Below, piece by piece: positions 34,701 through 43,717 of a stretch of DNA of 64,000 nucleotides. Made by a program: the position numbers and the translations under genes. The DNA is from Gracilimonas tropica DSM 19535. GTDB lineage: Bacteria; Bacteroidota; Rhodothermia; Balneolales; Balneolaceae. Location: assembly GCF_000375425.1 (NCBI RefSeq), contig NZ_AQXG01000013.1, positions 1 to 64,000 on the forward strand. Direction: 5' to 3'. The notes under the pieces are model-generated. The model made no database searches. It was not told the DNA's origin and saw nothing but the letters and a program-made list of their open reading frames with translations. Positions within the stretch are counted from its first letter, which is position 1, and each line of letters begins with the position of its first letter.

Positions 34701-35036
34701 TTCTCCATCCCGATATACACGGAAATTGAGGTAATCAGTAAAGATCAGATTCGGAAGACCGGTTTTGTAGCGTTCAAACTGCTCCTTATTCTTCTTCTTA
34801 CCCTCAAGATCTGGATCGCCTATGTCTTTGGCTTCAATATATCCAACTGGAATTTTGCCTTTGGTGAGGATATAGTCAGGGGCTCCAACATCTGTTCTTG
34901 AGGGTTCATTGGTGATGAGCAGGCCGGGTAATAAATCACCAAGAAGTGTTTGAAGGTCTCCTCTGTAACTGTGTTCCCGCGAAATACCTGCTTTATATCT
35001 TAGGTTTAACTGATCGACGTATTCCTGAATGGTCAT
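31794..35036 (-). pseudogene. type ISP/IIG-like restriction-methyltransferase, split by one in-frame TAG
   Basis: One frame of 1081 codons is cut after residue 736 by a TAG at 32826-32828; reading continues in the same frame to 31794, so the only lesion is that codon. N-terminus: PD-(D/E)xK nuclease with P53-D54 and E68-A-K70. Centre: N6-adenine methyltransferase with DPATGTG near 390 and NPPY near 509. C-terminus: target recognition region beginning around NYRPFDKRPVYY. The family cuts and methylates DNA with one polypeptide. The first part alone keeps nuclease and methyltransferase but loses most of the recognition domain; a TTG at 32679-32681 could restart the rest. A nonsense mutation, phase-variable state or sequencing error are all possible. 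Confidence 0.85.
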
Positions 35037-35265
35037 AGATAAACAATTTGGTTGGCGCTTAGGCTAACAAAATCAGGGCTTAAAGACAATGATTAGTTCA
35101 TGCAAGCAAAAGAGATGATTATTCTAGAAGAATCCTAAAACTTTACTCGGCACTTTTTTCTGAAAGTAATTCTTCAGCATATTTCATTAGTGACTTTGTA
35201 ACAAGTAGAACATGTTCACAATCATGCTTTATAATTTATATTTCCTCAATGGAATAGGAATTGGA

Positions 35266-36193
35266 TTTCCCCACCTAGATTAGTTATTCCCCAACAACTC
35301 AAACTAAGGAGGACACCATGATTCACGTAGGAATCGATTTACATAGCCGAAATATGACACTTGTAGCCATTAATGACAACGGAAAATTGTTGGTTGAGGA
35401 AAAGCTAACCACTACCCTGCTAACCTCGGCCAATTCTTCAGGTGCTTTACCGATCCCGTGCAGGCCGTGGTAGAATGCACCAGCTACTGGTATTGGGTCG
35501 CCGACTGGTGTGATGCCAACAAGGTGCCATTAACTCTCGCCAACGCCAAGATGCTCAAAGCCATCAACCATACCAAGGTAAAGACCGAATCGGTGGATGC
35601 TCGCACGCTAGCCAAGTTGCTTCGAGTTGGCTTGATTCCCGAGGCCCGTCAGTGCCATAGAGATCGGCGCGATCTTCGCGAACTCACCCGCGCCCAGCTT
35701 CGAGTGGGAAACAGCGCCACCGTATCAGGAACAAAGATGGCTACCGCTACCTGCGGATCGCCTTCAATCAGGCAGCTATTATCGCCTACCGGGATTACCC
35801 GGTGGTGAAGGATTTTATAAGAAAGTAACCCGGCGAAGCGGCAAGCATGTGGCTCGTACGTTAGTCGGCAAAGAGCTGGCCAAGATCGTATGGCACATGT
35901 TCAGCAAGGACGAAGCCTACAAAGGATTTAAAGGCAGGATGACCCGAATTACCACCCAAACCTACTGGCCACAACCCATAAGCCCGCGCGCATAACAGAG
36001 CGGCTACCCTGAAGGGCAGTCAGGCTCGCATTGTTTGATTGGGACATGGGTTATTGGTTCGGCTTTAAAACTGGGATGGTTCCGAGGCTCGGAACAGTAC
36101 CGACAAATATGTTGCGAACAAGCCCGTAAAGATATTTAGACGCCGGTAGAACTCTTAAATTTTAACGAGAACGTAACAACTATGGTGGGGAAA
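35266..36193 (+). mobile_element. decayed IS110/IS1111-type insertion sequence
   Basis: TTTCCCCACC (35266-35275) and GGTGGGGAAA (36184-36193) are perfect 10-bp inverted repeats that bracket transposase remnants; subterminal repeats of this kind mark the IS1111 subgroup. At 928 bp it is shorter than intact members because of an internal deletion. It separates the restriction/TcmP cluster from the five-gene operon. The flank 35037-35265 shows no intact gene. Confidence 0.7.
35318..35995 (+). pseudogene. IS110-family transposase remnant with frameshifts and internal deletion
   Basis: After an AAGGAGG ribosome site, the ATG at 35318 starts HVGIDLHSRNMTLVAI, the DEDD N-terminus of IS110 transposases. 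The frame breaks near 35415 and resumes in another frame as QAVVECTSYWYWVADWC with the DARTLAKLLR segment. A deletion near 35700 joins this to a C-terminal piece with IAFNQAAIIAYRDYP, and a one-base deletion near 35816 shifts the final part, which contains HVARTLVGKELAKIVWHM. The protein cannot be made; the strong RBS is a relic. Confidence 0.85.
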
Positions 36194-36417
36194 CTACGTG
36201 ACCTTGACATTGTCCTTTTTTAAAAAAGTTATACTGTTTCAGGAATATCTAAAGTACAAAGAATTATATATTGACTACAGATTCGCATACATTTGTGGGA
36301 AATTACTTTAGTTTAATATATGTACACCAACTATGTAAATAAATTTAATTTAAACTATAATGTCATTCTCTTAAATTAGAAAAGAAACTACTTGTACAAT
36401 GCTAAATAGATCAGACC

Positions 36418-38340
36418 TTGGGAAGAGAATTTAAAACAGAACTAAGTGAAATAGATAAAACATTAGTTGAAGCTTTGGAAATAGATATCTCTATACTAAA
36501 AAAAGCTCTTAGTGAAAATATTCGAGAAGATTTACTGATAGTCGGGTCAGGAGGTTCTTTTAGTGTAGCAAAGCTAATAAGCACCTGCCATAATGATATA
36601 GGGGGAAATGCTGAGGCAGTAACTCCTCTTATGCTACTAGAAAGAAAAGATCAAATTATTAATAAAGTAGTTGTTTTAATAAGTGCAAGTGGCAGGAACA
36701 ACGACATATTATTTGCCACAAAATTAGCAATGATCGCTCAGAGTAAAAAAATCTTGGCTTTAACTTTGACAGGTGAAAATAAATTAGCAGAAAAAATTAA
36801 ACCTTATACAAGGTCAAAGCATATTTCTTATAACTTTTCATACGGGAAAGATGGGTTCTTGTCAGTCAATTCTTTAGTTGCCTACTTTACAATCATATTG
36901 AGGGCATATAGTGATTTTCATGATGCGAATTATATCCTCAAAAAAGATAAGTTCTTAAAGTCTAAACTAGTTTTAGAAGTAGAGAATTTTGCCAATAAAA
37001 TTGATGAAAAAGTTGAAACTATTTCACTTTTGTATAGCGCAAAATATGAAGCTATTGCAACAGATCTTGAGTCAAAACTAGTTGAAGCAGGATTATTTAA
37101 CCCTCAAATAAGTGATGTTAGAAACTTTGCTCATGGAAGACATAACTGGTTTGATAAGAAAAAAAATAATACCGTTCTATTGTCTATAATAAGTGGTCAA
37201 GATTTAGCAATTGCAAAAAAAACTATCAAAGAAATTCCAGACTCAATACCAAAATTATTATTGAATCCTGGTGAAAATAGAGTTGATGAGAATTTATATT
37301 TACTAAAACCTTTATTTCATCTCGTGAATTTGTTAGGTGAAAAAAGAGGTATCGACCCTGGTAGACCAGGTATTCCAAAATTTGGAAGAAAGATTTATAA
37401 TCTAGCTTTCCAAAGCCAATATTTAAAAGAATTTAATAGAGTTAAAGTCGATGAAGTAAAACTCAAAAAAAAAGAAGTATATGCTTTACAGAATAAATTG
37501 AATGTAGTGGATCTTAATTCTTTAAAAAGCTCAATACTAAAGTATTGGTATAATAATTATAAAGAATACTTAAATAAGATTAGATCAACAAAATTTAAGG
37601 CTATAGTATTTGATTATGATGAAACACTATGTAGTTCTCAAAGAAGATATTTAGGGCCAAGTGAATCGATGAAAAATTATCTAAATAAAATTTTAGATAA
37701 TGACCTAATTGTTGGGGTTGCCACAGGTAGGGGGAAATCTGTACATAATGATTTAAAGAAAATTATTAATGAAGAATACCAAGATAGAGTTTTAATTGCT
37801 TACTACAATGGCAGCATAATTGGAAAGCTAAGTGATGGTATACCAAACATTAAAATTAAAACTTATGCTAATTTAGCAAAGTTGAAAGATCAAATATCTC
37901 TAATACCAGAAATTGATGAATATTTATTATTTAAATTAAGACCAACTCAGTTGTCAATTAACTTAAAGTACAAGAAAAACTCAGAGTGGGTTATTGGTTT
38001 AATTCAAGATTCTATTCGAAAATTCGATGATTTAAAAATGGTTTGGTCATCACATTCAATAGATATAATACCAAAGGAAGTTAGTAAGTTGAGTATTATT
38101 AATAGATTGAATACAATTAGTTCTGAAAATGAAATATTAATGTTGGGTGATCAAGGTAAATATCCAGGTAATGATTTTGATTTGTTAAATTCAAAATATT
38201 CTTTGAGTGTTGATGATACAAATTCAATTACCGACAGATGTTGGTATTTAGCTGATGGATATGTTAAAGGGGTAGATGCTACTCACTATTATTTAGATAG
38301 AATAAAGTATTATTCGGGTTACTTTAAAATCAAATTATAA
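36418..38340 (+). CDS. SIS sugar-phosphate isomerase fused to HAD phosphatase
   Basis: A 640-aa protein with TTG start (the only initiator after the upstream in-frame stop at 36403). Residues about 20-180 form a SIS domain: LLIVGSGGSFSVAK and VLISASGRNND, the phosphosugar-binding loops; a second, weaker SIS-like half may follow. Residues 395-635 form a HAD phosphatase: D399-Y-D401-E-T, VATGRGKS, and GDQGKYPGNDFD near 577. Together they could isomerise and dephosphorylate a sugar phosphate. First gene of an AT-rich operon; its stop overlaps the next ATG. Confidence 0.8.
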   Translation: MGREFKTELSEIDKTLVEALEIDISILKKALSENIREDLLIVGSGGSFSVAKLISTCHNDIGGNAEAVTPLMLLERKDQIINKVVVLISASGRNNDILFATKLAMIAQSKKILALTLTGENKLAEKIKPYTRSKHISYNFSYGKDGFLSVNSLVAYFTIILRAYSDFHDANYILKKDKFLKSKLVLEVENFANKIDEKVETISLLYSAKYEAIATDLESKLVEAGLFNPQISDVRNFAHGRHNWFDKKKNNTVLLSIISGQDLAIAKKTIKEIPDSIPKLLLNPGENRVDENLYLLKPLFHLVNLLGEKRGIDPGRPGIPKFGRKIYNLAFQSQYLKEFNRVKVDEVKLKKKEVYALQNKLNVVDLNSLKSSILKYWYNNYKEYLNKIRSTKFKAIVFDYDETLCSSQRRYLGPSESMKNYLNKILDNDLIVGVATGRGKSVHNDLKKIINEEYQDRVLIAYYNGSIIGKLSDGIPNIKIKTYANLAKLKDQISLIPEIDEYLLFKLRPTQLSINLKYKKNSEWVIGLIQDSIRKFDDLKMVWSSHSIDIIPKEVSKLSIINRLNTISSENEILMLGDQGKYPGNDFDLLNSKYSLSVDDTNSITDRCWYLADGYVKGVDATHYYLDRIKYYSGYFKIKL

Positions 38341-39464
38341 TGAGACGAGAACTTGCAGATAAATTGCTTGCAAAGGTATTAGAATGGGAGCCCGAGGATG
38401 TATCAAAGAATCTAGCTAATATAGAAATGTTGTCTCGTCTAAAGTATGATGAGTATCAGCAGTTTTTTCCGGGAATGAGATTTACCGAGAGTTTGGCAAT
38501 TTGGCTAAATCAATTTAGAACGGTTGAAGAAAGAAAGAAAATGTTAGAGTTAGTTCTTAATAAACTAATCTACATTTCTAACAAAGAGATGAATGAGCTA
38601 GTTTCTCAGGTGTATCCTGATAATCTTAGGCATCACCTTATAGATGTTGTTGCTAATCAATTAGGGAAGTCAAAATATTCCATTAATCAAATAGTCAACA
38701 CAAATGATTTTAGATTTAATCTAAGAAAAACACTATTTCTTGGGCTTAGTGATGGTGCGAGGACTGATGTAATTCGTCGATATAATCCCTTTATATCTCA
38801 TGAACAATTGTTACCATTTTATTTGGTGCCAGACGAAAAGATTGAAGAACTATTAAAAGAGTTAAAATTAGATCTTGATAAAATTGATTCTAAGCTGTTT
38901 CAAAATGATGATAACAAATTTCATAACCTTGTATTATTAGATGACTTTACTGCAAGTGGGACAAGCTACTTTAAGTTTGATGGAAGCAAATTCCGAGGCA
39001 AGGTTAACAAAATTCTTAACAAGATTTCTGGAAAGGATAAATTTCGCAATTTATTTAACCTCGATAAGCTGAATATATTTTTGATTATATATATATCCAC
39101 ATCGCATGCAATAAATGTTATAAATGATGCTATAAAGAGCTGGGAGGAAGAGAATGGGAAAATATATAATAGAATCAATTTTCAGGCAGTATACGAACTA
39201 CCAAAAGACATAAAGATTGTTGCTGGCGATACCCAAACCTGTGAAGTTCTAAAAGAATATTATGACAGTTCTATTGAGACAAACAGTTATAAAAAAGGAA
39301 AACATGATCATCCATATTTAGGATTTGATGAATGTGGGCTGCCTTTAATTTTACATCATAATACGCCTAACAATTCTTTGCCGATTTTATGGAATGAAAG
39401 AAGTACTGATGGATCAGGTGGTTTTGTTGGATTATTTCCTAGAGTAAGTAGACATAAAACTTAA
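38340..39464 (+). CDS. phosphoribosyltransferase-like protein of conflict-system type
   Basis: A 374-aa protein. LVLLDDFTASGTS (D201, D202, T204, G207, T208) is the PRPP-binding signature of type I phosphoribosyltransferases, preceded by a helical N-terminal domain of about 190 residues and followed by IYISTSHA and a C-terminal segment. It resembles a PRTase-like family I recall being listed among prokaryotic conflict elements (PRTase-CE), a recollection not checked. It may transfer phosphoribose to a base or protein. It overlaps the SIS-HAD gene by one base. Confidence 0.75.
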   Translation: MRRELADKLLAKVLEWEPEDVSKNLANIEMLSRLKYDEYQQFFPGMRFTESLAIWLNQFRTVEERKKMLELVLNKLIYISNKEMNELVSQVYPDNLRHHLIDVVANQLGKSKYSINQIVNTNDFRFNLRKTLFLGLSDGARTDVIRRYNPFISHEQLLPFYLVPDEKIEELLKELKLDLDKIDSKLFQNDDNKFHNLVLLDDFTASGTSYFKFDGSKFRGKVNKILNKISGKDKFRNLFNLDKLNIFLIIYISTSHAINVINDAIKSWEEENGKIYNRINFQAVYELPKDIKIVAGDTQTCEVLKEYYDSSIETNSYKKGKHDHPYLGFDECGLPLILHHNTPNNSLPILWNERSTDGSGGFVGLFPRVSRHKT

Positions 39465-39465
39465 T

Positions 39466-41445
39466 ATGAGAGAAAGAAATCCATTTTTATTAAGAACAGC
39501 TGAAAGGATAAACAATGACGATGATTTTATAAGCCTTTTTAGCCCTAATAGTCTAGATTTGATAATTGAAAATTTGGAAGGCCATTCTTTGTGGAATCAA
39601 TTTTACAGATTTCAAAGTTCACCAGGTGGGGGAAAAACTTCACTTCTTAGACTTTTTGATCCAAGCATATTAACTAGGATACCAGAAATTGTTGAATCAA
39701 GTGTCGAATCAAATGAGGATTTAAAAGGATTATTAAAAAAACTAGTAGAGATAGATGCAATAAGAAAGGATTACAAATTAGGGGCTTTATGTGTTTATAA
39801 TTCTTGTGCAAGTAATTATAATAGTATTATAAATTTGGGTATAGATGAGCAAAAGAAAAATCGACTTTTTCTATCATTAATAAATGCTAGGATATTAATT
39901 TCATTTCTACGTACATCATTAGAATACATTAAGAAGTACATCCCTGATTGTAATCCAGAAACCGAACTTTCTAAAATAAAATTTGATGTTTCACCAAATA
40001 CTAGTGTTCCATCATCCTTTAATCTTAATATGGACGGCTTTGAGCTATATAATTGGTGTGCAAAGCTAGAGAAAAGCATTTACAGAGAAATAGATGGGTT
40101 TGAGAATGAAGACAACAACGAGCTCATCCAAGAGAGCTTATATTCTGTTCAATTGCTTGAGTATGGCCAAGTGCATTATTCAGGTGAAATTCATTTTCCC
40201 AAAAGGTTTGCCATTATGTTTGATGATGTCCAAAAACTTGGATTTGAACAGCAAAAATTATTAGTGAAAAACCTGCTTGAATTAAGACCATCTGTAGGTG
40301 TTTGGTTTGCTGAGAGATTAGACTTGATGAGTTTGGATGAAATGTTGACAGATGAATCAGTTACTGAGGGTAGAGACTTTGTAAAATCTATTAACATAGA
40401 AGACTTATACAGAGGTCCAACGAACACATTTAAGAATTTTGCAAATAGTGTGGCTCAGAAACGGGTTGAGAGGGCTCGTGACATTAATATTTCTTCATTT
40501 CCCGGAAGTCTAGAAAAAAACCCTGATATTCCTAAAGATAGATTAGAGTCAGGCTATGGTAAAATTGTAAAATCAATAAAAAAAATTCCTGTTAAAGAAG
40601 ATATATATGGAAGTTGGCTAAGCTATATAGACAATTCAGAAATGAGTATTTATAATAAATTATTAGAGCTAAAATATGCTCAATTATTAATTGAAAGGAA
40701 TGAGAAAAAGCCAGAACGTAATTTAAGTTTATTTAACTTCGATTTAACAGTTGAAGAGTTTGAACAAAGGAAAAAGTCAATTACTAAATGGATTCCTGAG
40801 TATTTAGTTTCTAAAGAATTAGGTATCCCTTATTACTTTGGCTTTGAAAAATTAGTTGACTTATCAAGCTCAAATATAGAACAATTTTTAGCTTTGTCAG
40901 GAAGACTATTTGAAGAAATCATTTCCAATAGAGTTTTAAGTCGAAATGTTTCCATAATGCCCGCAAAACAAGAGCAAATCTTAAAAAAAGAAGCACAACG
41001 AAGGTGGGATGATATTACTAGGCTTTCTAACCATGAACGGATTCTCAACTTACTTACATCAATTGCTAAGTTTTGTAGAAATGAAAATGATAAGGATGGT
41101 TTTCCCTATTCAGGTGTTACTGGAATCGGTATTGAGCAAATTGATAAAGATAACCTAATAAACAGAGACAATTGGAAAAATAGCCCCTTTTATGAAGATA
41201 TTACTCAAACCTTAAGTGTTGCAATTGCAAATAATTTGTTAGAGGTAGTGAATAATAGAAAACAGGGTACTAAAGGAGCCCCCCCAAAGACACTTTTTTA
41301 TTTGAATAGGTGGATATGTTTAAAGTTTGACTTACCTCTTTCATACGCAGGATGGAGAACGATTAACTTAGACCAAATGGGTAGGTGGGTTAAACATGGA
41401 TATGATGGGGAAATCACCCAAACAAAGAGTATATATGAAAATTGA
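39466..41445 (+). CDS. P-loop ATPase (STAND/ORC-like) of the five-gene operon
   Basis: A 659-aa protein starting 1 bp after the PRTase stop. Walker A is SPGGGKTSL (G54-T58); Walker B is IMFDDVQ (D253, D254). The spacing of about 195 residues between them is long. The C-terminal 200 residues look like winged-helix or helical repeats. The order resembles AAA/ORC-Cdc6-like or STAND ATPases that act as sensors in defence systems. It probably senses or regulates rather than making the small molecule. It overlaps the next gene by 11 bp. Confidence 0.7.
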   Translation: MRERNPFLLRTAERINNDDDFISLFSPNSLDLIIENLEGHSLWNQFYRFQSSPGGGKTSLLRLFDPSILTRIPEIVESSVESNEDLKGLLKKLVEIDAIRKDYKLGALCVYNSCASNYNSIINLGIDEQKKNRLFLSLINARILISFLRTSLEYIKKYIPDCNPETELSKIKFDVSPNTSVPSSFNLNMDGFELYNWCAKLEKSIYREIDGFENEDNNELIQESLYSVQLLEYGQVHYSGEIHFPKRFAIMFDDVQKLGFEQQKLLVKNLLELRPSVGVWFAERLDLMSLDEMLTDESVTEGRDFVKSINIEDLYRGPTNTFKNFANSVAQKRVERARDINISSFPGSLEKNPDIPKDRLESGYGKIVKSIKKIPVKEDIYGSWLSYIDNSEMSIYNKLLELKYAQLLIERNEKKPERNLSLFNFDLTVEEFEQRKKSITKWIPEYLVSKELGIPYYFGFEKLVDLSSSNIEQFLALSGRLFEEIISNRVLSRNVSIMPAKQEQILKKEAQRRWDDITRLSNHERILNLLTSIAKFCRNENDKDGFPYSGVTGIGIEQIDKDNLINRDNWKNSPFYEDITQTLSVAIANNLLEVVNNRKQGTKGAPPKTLFYLNRWICLKFDLPLSYAGWRTINLDQMGRWVKHGYDGEITQTKSIYEN

Positions 41446-42586
41446 TTCGATGAATTGGGACCCTTATTACTACGCGGATAGAGAGAGTATTCCTGGGCTC
41501 TGGGATGATATAGTAAATGACAACCAAAATATTATTTACATAATGGCGAAGGGTTTTGATCCAAGGATGAATTCTTTTCCTATTGAACTAAAGGATATTT
41601 TAAAATCTAATATTAAGTTTCATGTTTTAGATATTGAAGGAAAAGATGGACCTAATAAAGACTTAACAGATAAAAATTGGAATGAATTAGAGCCTATTCT
41701 TTCTTCAAAAAATATAGAGATTGATGTTGAGCCTGTGGAAATGTGGAAAACGCAGCAGAATTCAAAGACTCGAATTGGACCTACAAAAGTTAAAGAAATA
41801 GTTGGTAATGGTTTAATTGATAATTACGATACAATTGTTATTGATATCAGTTCAATGCCAAGGGCTATATATTTTTCTTTAATTTCAGCTATTTTAGACT
41901 TAACAAGGAAGGAAAATAGAAAGGGCAATCGAGTTAATGTTTTTATAAATGTTGTTGAAAACCCAGAGTTAGATAGGAAAATTTCAAGTTCGGGGGTTGA
42001 TGATAAAGCGGAATTCATTCCTCAACTTGGAGGACACTTTGAAGAAAAGTCATCAGACTTTAGCTTAAAAGCTGGGATTAGCATTCCTAAAATTTGGATA
42101 CCAATTTTAGGTGAAAAACAACACCCAAAACTCGAAAAAATCCATGAGTCTGTCAATCCTGATGAAATAAGCCCAGTTATTCCATTTCCATCAATTAATC
42201 CAAGAAGGACTGATGATTTATTAATAGATTACAGAGAATTATTGTTTGATAGATTCAGAGTTGAATATGAGAATTTAATCTATGCAAGTGAATCAAATCC
42301 ATTTCAATTGTACAGACTACTATTTCGATCAATTACAAGGTATATCGATGCATTTAAATCCCTAGGAGGGTGTAAAATAGCTATATCATCACTTTCAAGT
42401 AAGCTCTTGTCAATTGGTGCATTATTAGTTAGCTACGATTCTTATCGGATACATGATGAATCAGTTGGCCTTATTCATGTTGGAGGAAGTCAATACCATA
42501 TCGACTCTGAATACCTCAAGAATTATTCTAAGGAAAATGAAAAACTTAATACACTGTGGGTAGATGGAACACCCTATGAACAATAA
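41435..42586 (+). CDS. unknown Rossmann-like protein of the five-gene operon
   Basis: About 383 aa from ATG 41435 (an ATG at 41396 in frame adds 13 residues and lengthens the overlap). Residues 20-175 alternate strands and helices: IIYIMAKGFDPR, FHVLDIEG and TIVIDISSMPRA, like a Rossmannoid or CARF-type sensor or nucleotide-binding domain. The second half is helical. No family is recognised. Its position between the ATPase and the kinase, with 11-bp overlaps on both sides, shows it is an obligate member of the operon. Confidence 0.65.
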   Translation: MKIDSMNWDPYYYADRESIPGLWDDIVNDNQNIIYIMAKGFDPRMNSFPIELKDILKSNIKFHVLDIEGKDGPNKDLTDKNWNELEPILSSKNIEIDVEPVEMWKTQQNSKTRIGPTKVKEIVGNGLIDNYDTIVIDISSMPRAIYFSLISAILDLTRKENRKGNRVNVFINVVENPELDRKISSSGVDDKAEFIPQLGGHFEEKSSDFSLKAGISIPKIWIPILGEKQHPKLEKIHESVNPDEISPVIPFPSINPRRTDDLLIDYRELLFDRFRVEYENLIYASESNPFQLYRLLFRSITRYIDAFKSLGGCKIAISSLSSKLLSIGALLVSYDSYRIHDESVGLIHVGGSQYHIDSEYLKNYSKENEKLNTLWVDGTPYEQ

Positions 42587-43607
42587 AACTTGTGTCGGGG
42601 CTGGTTTAGTAGCCTTAGATATTATTTTAAATGGAAGTAAAGAAAAACAACCTATAATCTCTACAGGGGGTACTTGCGGAAATGTTCTGTCAATTCTAGC
42701 TTTCTTAGGTTGGAAAACAATTCCTATTGCCAGATTAGGTTTAAATGATGCGTCAAATAAAATTCTTGAGGATCTTAAAAAAAATGGTGTAGACACAACA
42801 TTAGTGGAAGCTAGTGAGTCTGGTAATACACCAATTATAATTCATAGAATTATAAAAAAAGACAATAAAATTACTCATAGGTTTGAGTTTAAAGATCCTG
42901 ATAACGGAAATTGGCTGCCCAGATATAAACCTGTCCTTAGTAAAGACGTGGAAAGAATTGTAAATAAGAACAATGAAAAAAGCCCAAGAGTATTTTTCTT
43001 TGACAAGATAAGTAGGTCGACAATTAATTTTGCTAAGCATTATAAAAAACAAGGATCGGTTATTTACTTCGAACCATCTTCTTATGGTAGGAATCTTAAA
43101 ATGTTTAACGAATGTTTAGATGTCGCAGATATCTTAAAATTTTCTGAAGATAGAATTGATGATCATTTAGAAAAAAAACAAAAAGTACCTATAGAAATTA
43201 TTACAAGGGGTAGTCAAGGCATTATCTATAGATATAAAAGGGGTACAAAATCCTCCGGGTGGATAACTCAAAAAGCAATGAAAGTATTAGATTTTAAAGA
43301 TAGTGCCGGATCAGGTGATTGGTGTTCAGCTGGTATAATCAGCCTATTATTCGCTGAAGATAAATTTAATATCAAAAAATTAAACGGTAATAGCATTGAT
43401 AGGGCAATCAGATTTGGCCAAGTTTTAGGTGCATTAAACTGTATGTTTGATGGAGCTAGGGGGCTAATGTATTCTTTAAATTCAAATCAGCTCGATGAGA
43501 CTTTATTAAAAGAAGAACAGTTTAGTCTTAATGATTTAAATTTATACGAGAAGGAGAGGTTGATTAAACTTGACAAAAAAACTAGTATTAAAAGTTTATA
43601 CTATTGA
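42576..43607 (+). CDS. PfkB-family sugar/nucleoside kinase
   Basis: About 343 aa from ATG 42576. Family marks: VGAGLVALD at the N-terminus, STGGTCGNVL (substrate loop), and D242-S-A-G-S-G-D248 (PfkB signature 2 with catalytic Asp). The kinase transfers ATP phosphate to a sugar, nucleoside or similar alcohol. With the SIS isomerase, HAD phosphatase and PRTase it completes a set able to build or recycle a ribose-phosphate compound. Last gene of the operon. Confidence 0.85.
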   Translation: MNNKTCVGAGLVALDIILNGSKEKQPIISTGGTCGNVLSILAFLGWKTIPIARLGLNDASNKILEDLKKNGVDTTLVEASESGNTPIIIHRIIKKDNKITHRFEFKDPDNGNWLPRYKPVLSKDVERIVNKNNEKSPRVFFFDKISRSTINFAKHYKKQGSVIYFEPSSYGRNLKMFNECLDVADILKFSEDRIDDHLEKKQKVPIEIITRGSQGIIYRYKRGTKSSGWITQKAMKVLDFKDSAGSGDWCSAGIISLLFAEDKFNIKKLNGNSIDRAIRFGQVLGALNCMFDGARGLMYSLNSNQLDETLLKEEQFSLNDLNLYEKERLIKLDKKTSIKSLYY

Positions 43608-43717
43608 TAAGTAGCTACCTTCCTGTTAGAGATTGAAAGTATAACGACCCAATTTTGGGGAAGCCGACGCCCTTATATCAACTAGCAGACGTCATTCGAT
43701 TATTTTTAACTGCACTC

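Noticed and set aside
35144-35235. A minus-strand C-terminal-like remnant of about 28 codons ending in SEKSAE
   Set aside because: Too short to assign, has no start and no recognised family; may be the tail of a gene cut by the insertion sequence.
36204-36235. TTGACA...TATACT as promoter for the five-gene operon
   Set aside because: The spacing is 20 bp, too long for a standard sigma-70 site, and Bacteroidota-type hosts generally use a different consensus.
36322-36330. A fourth GTACACCAA far from the tRNA repeats, as a possible right att site
   Set aside because: A 9-mer is expected by chance about once in a window of this size on both strands, and no longer match to the left end surrounds it.
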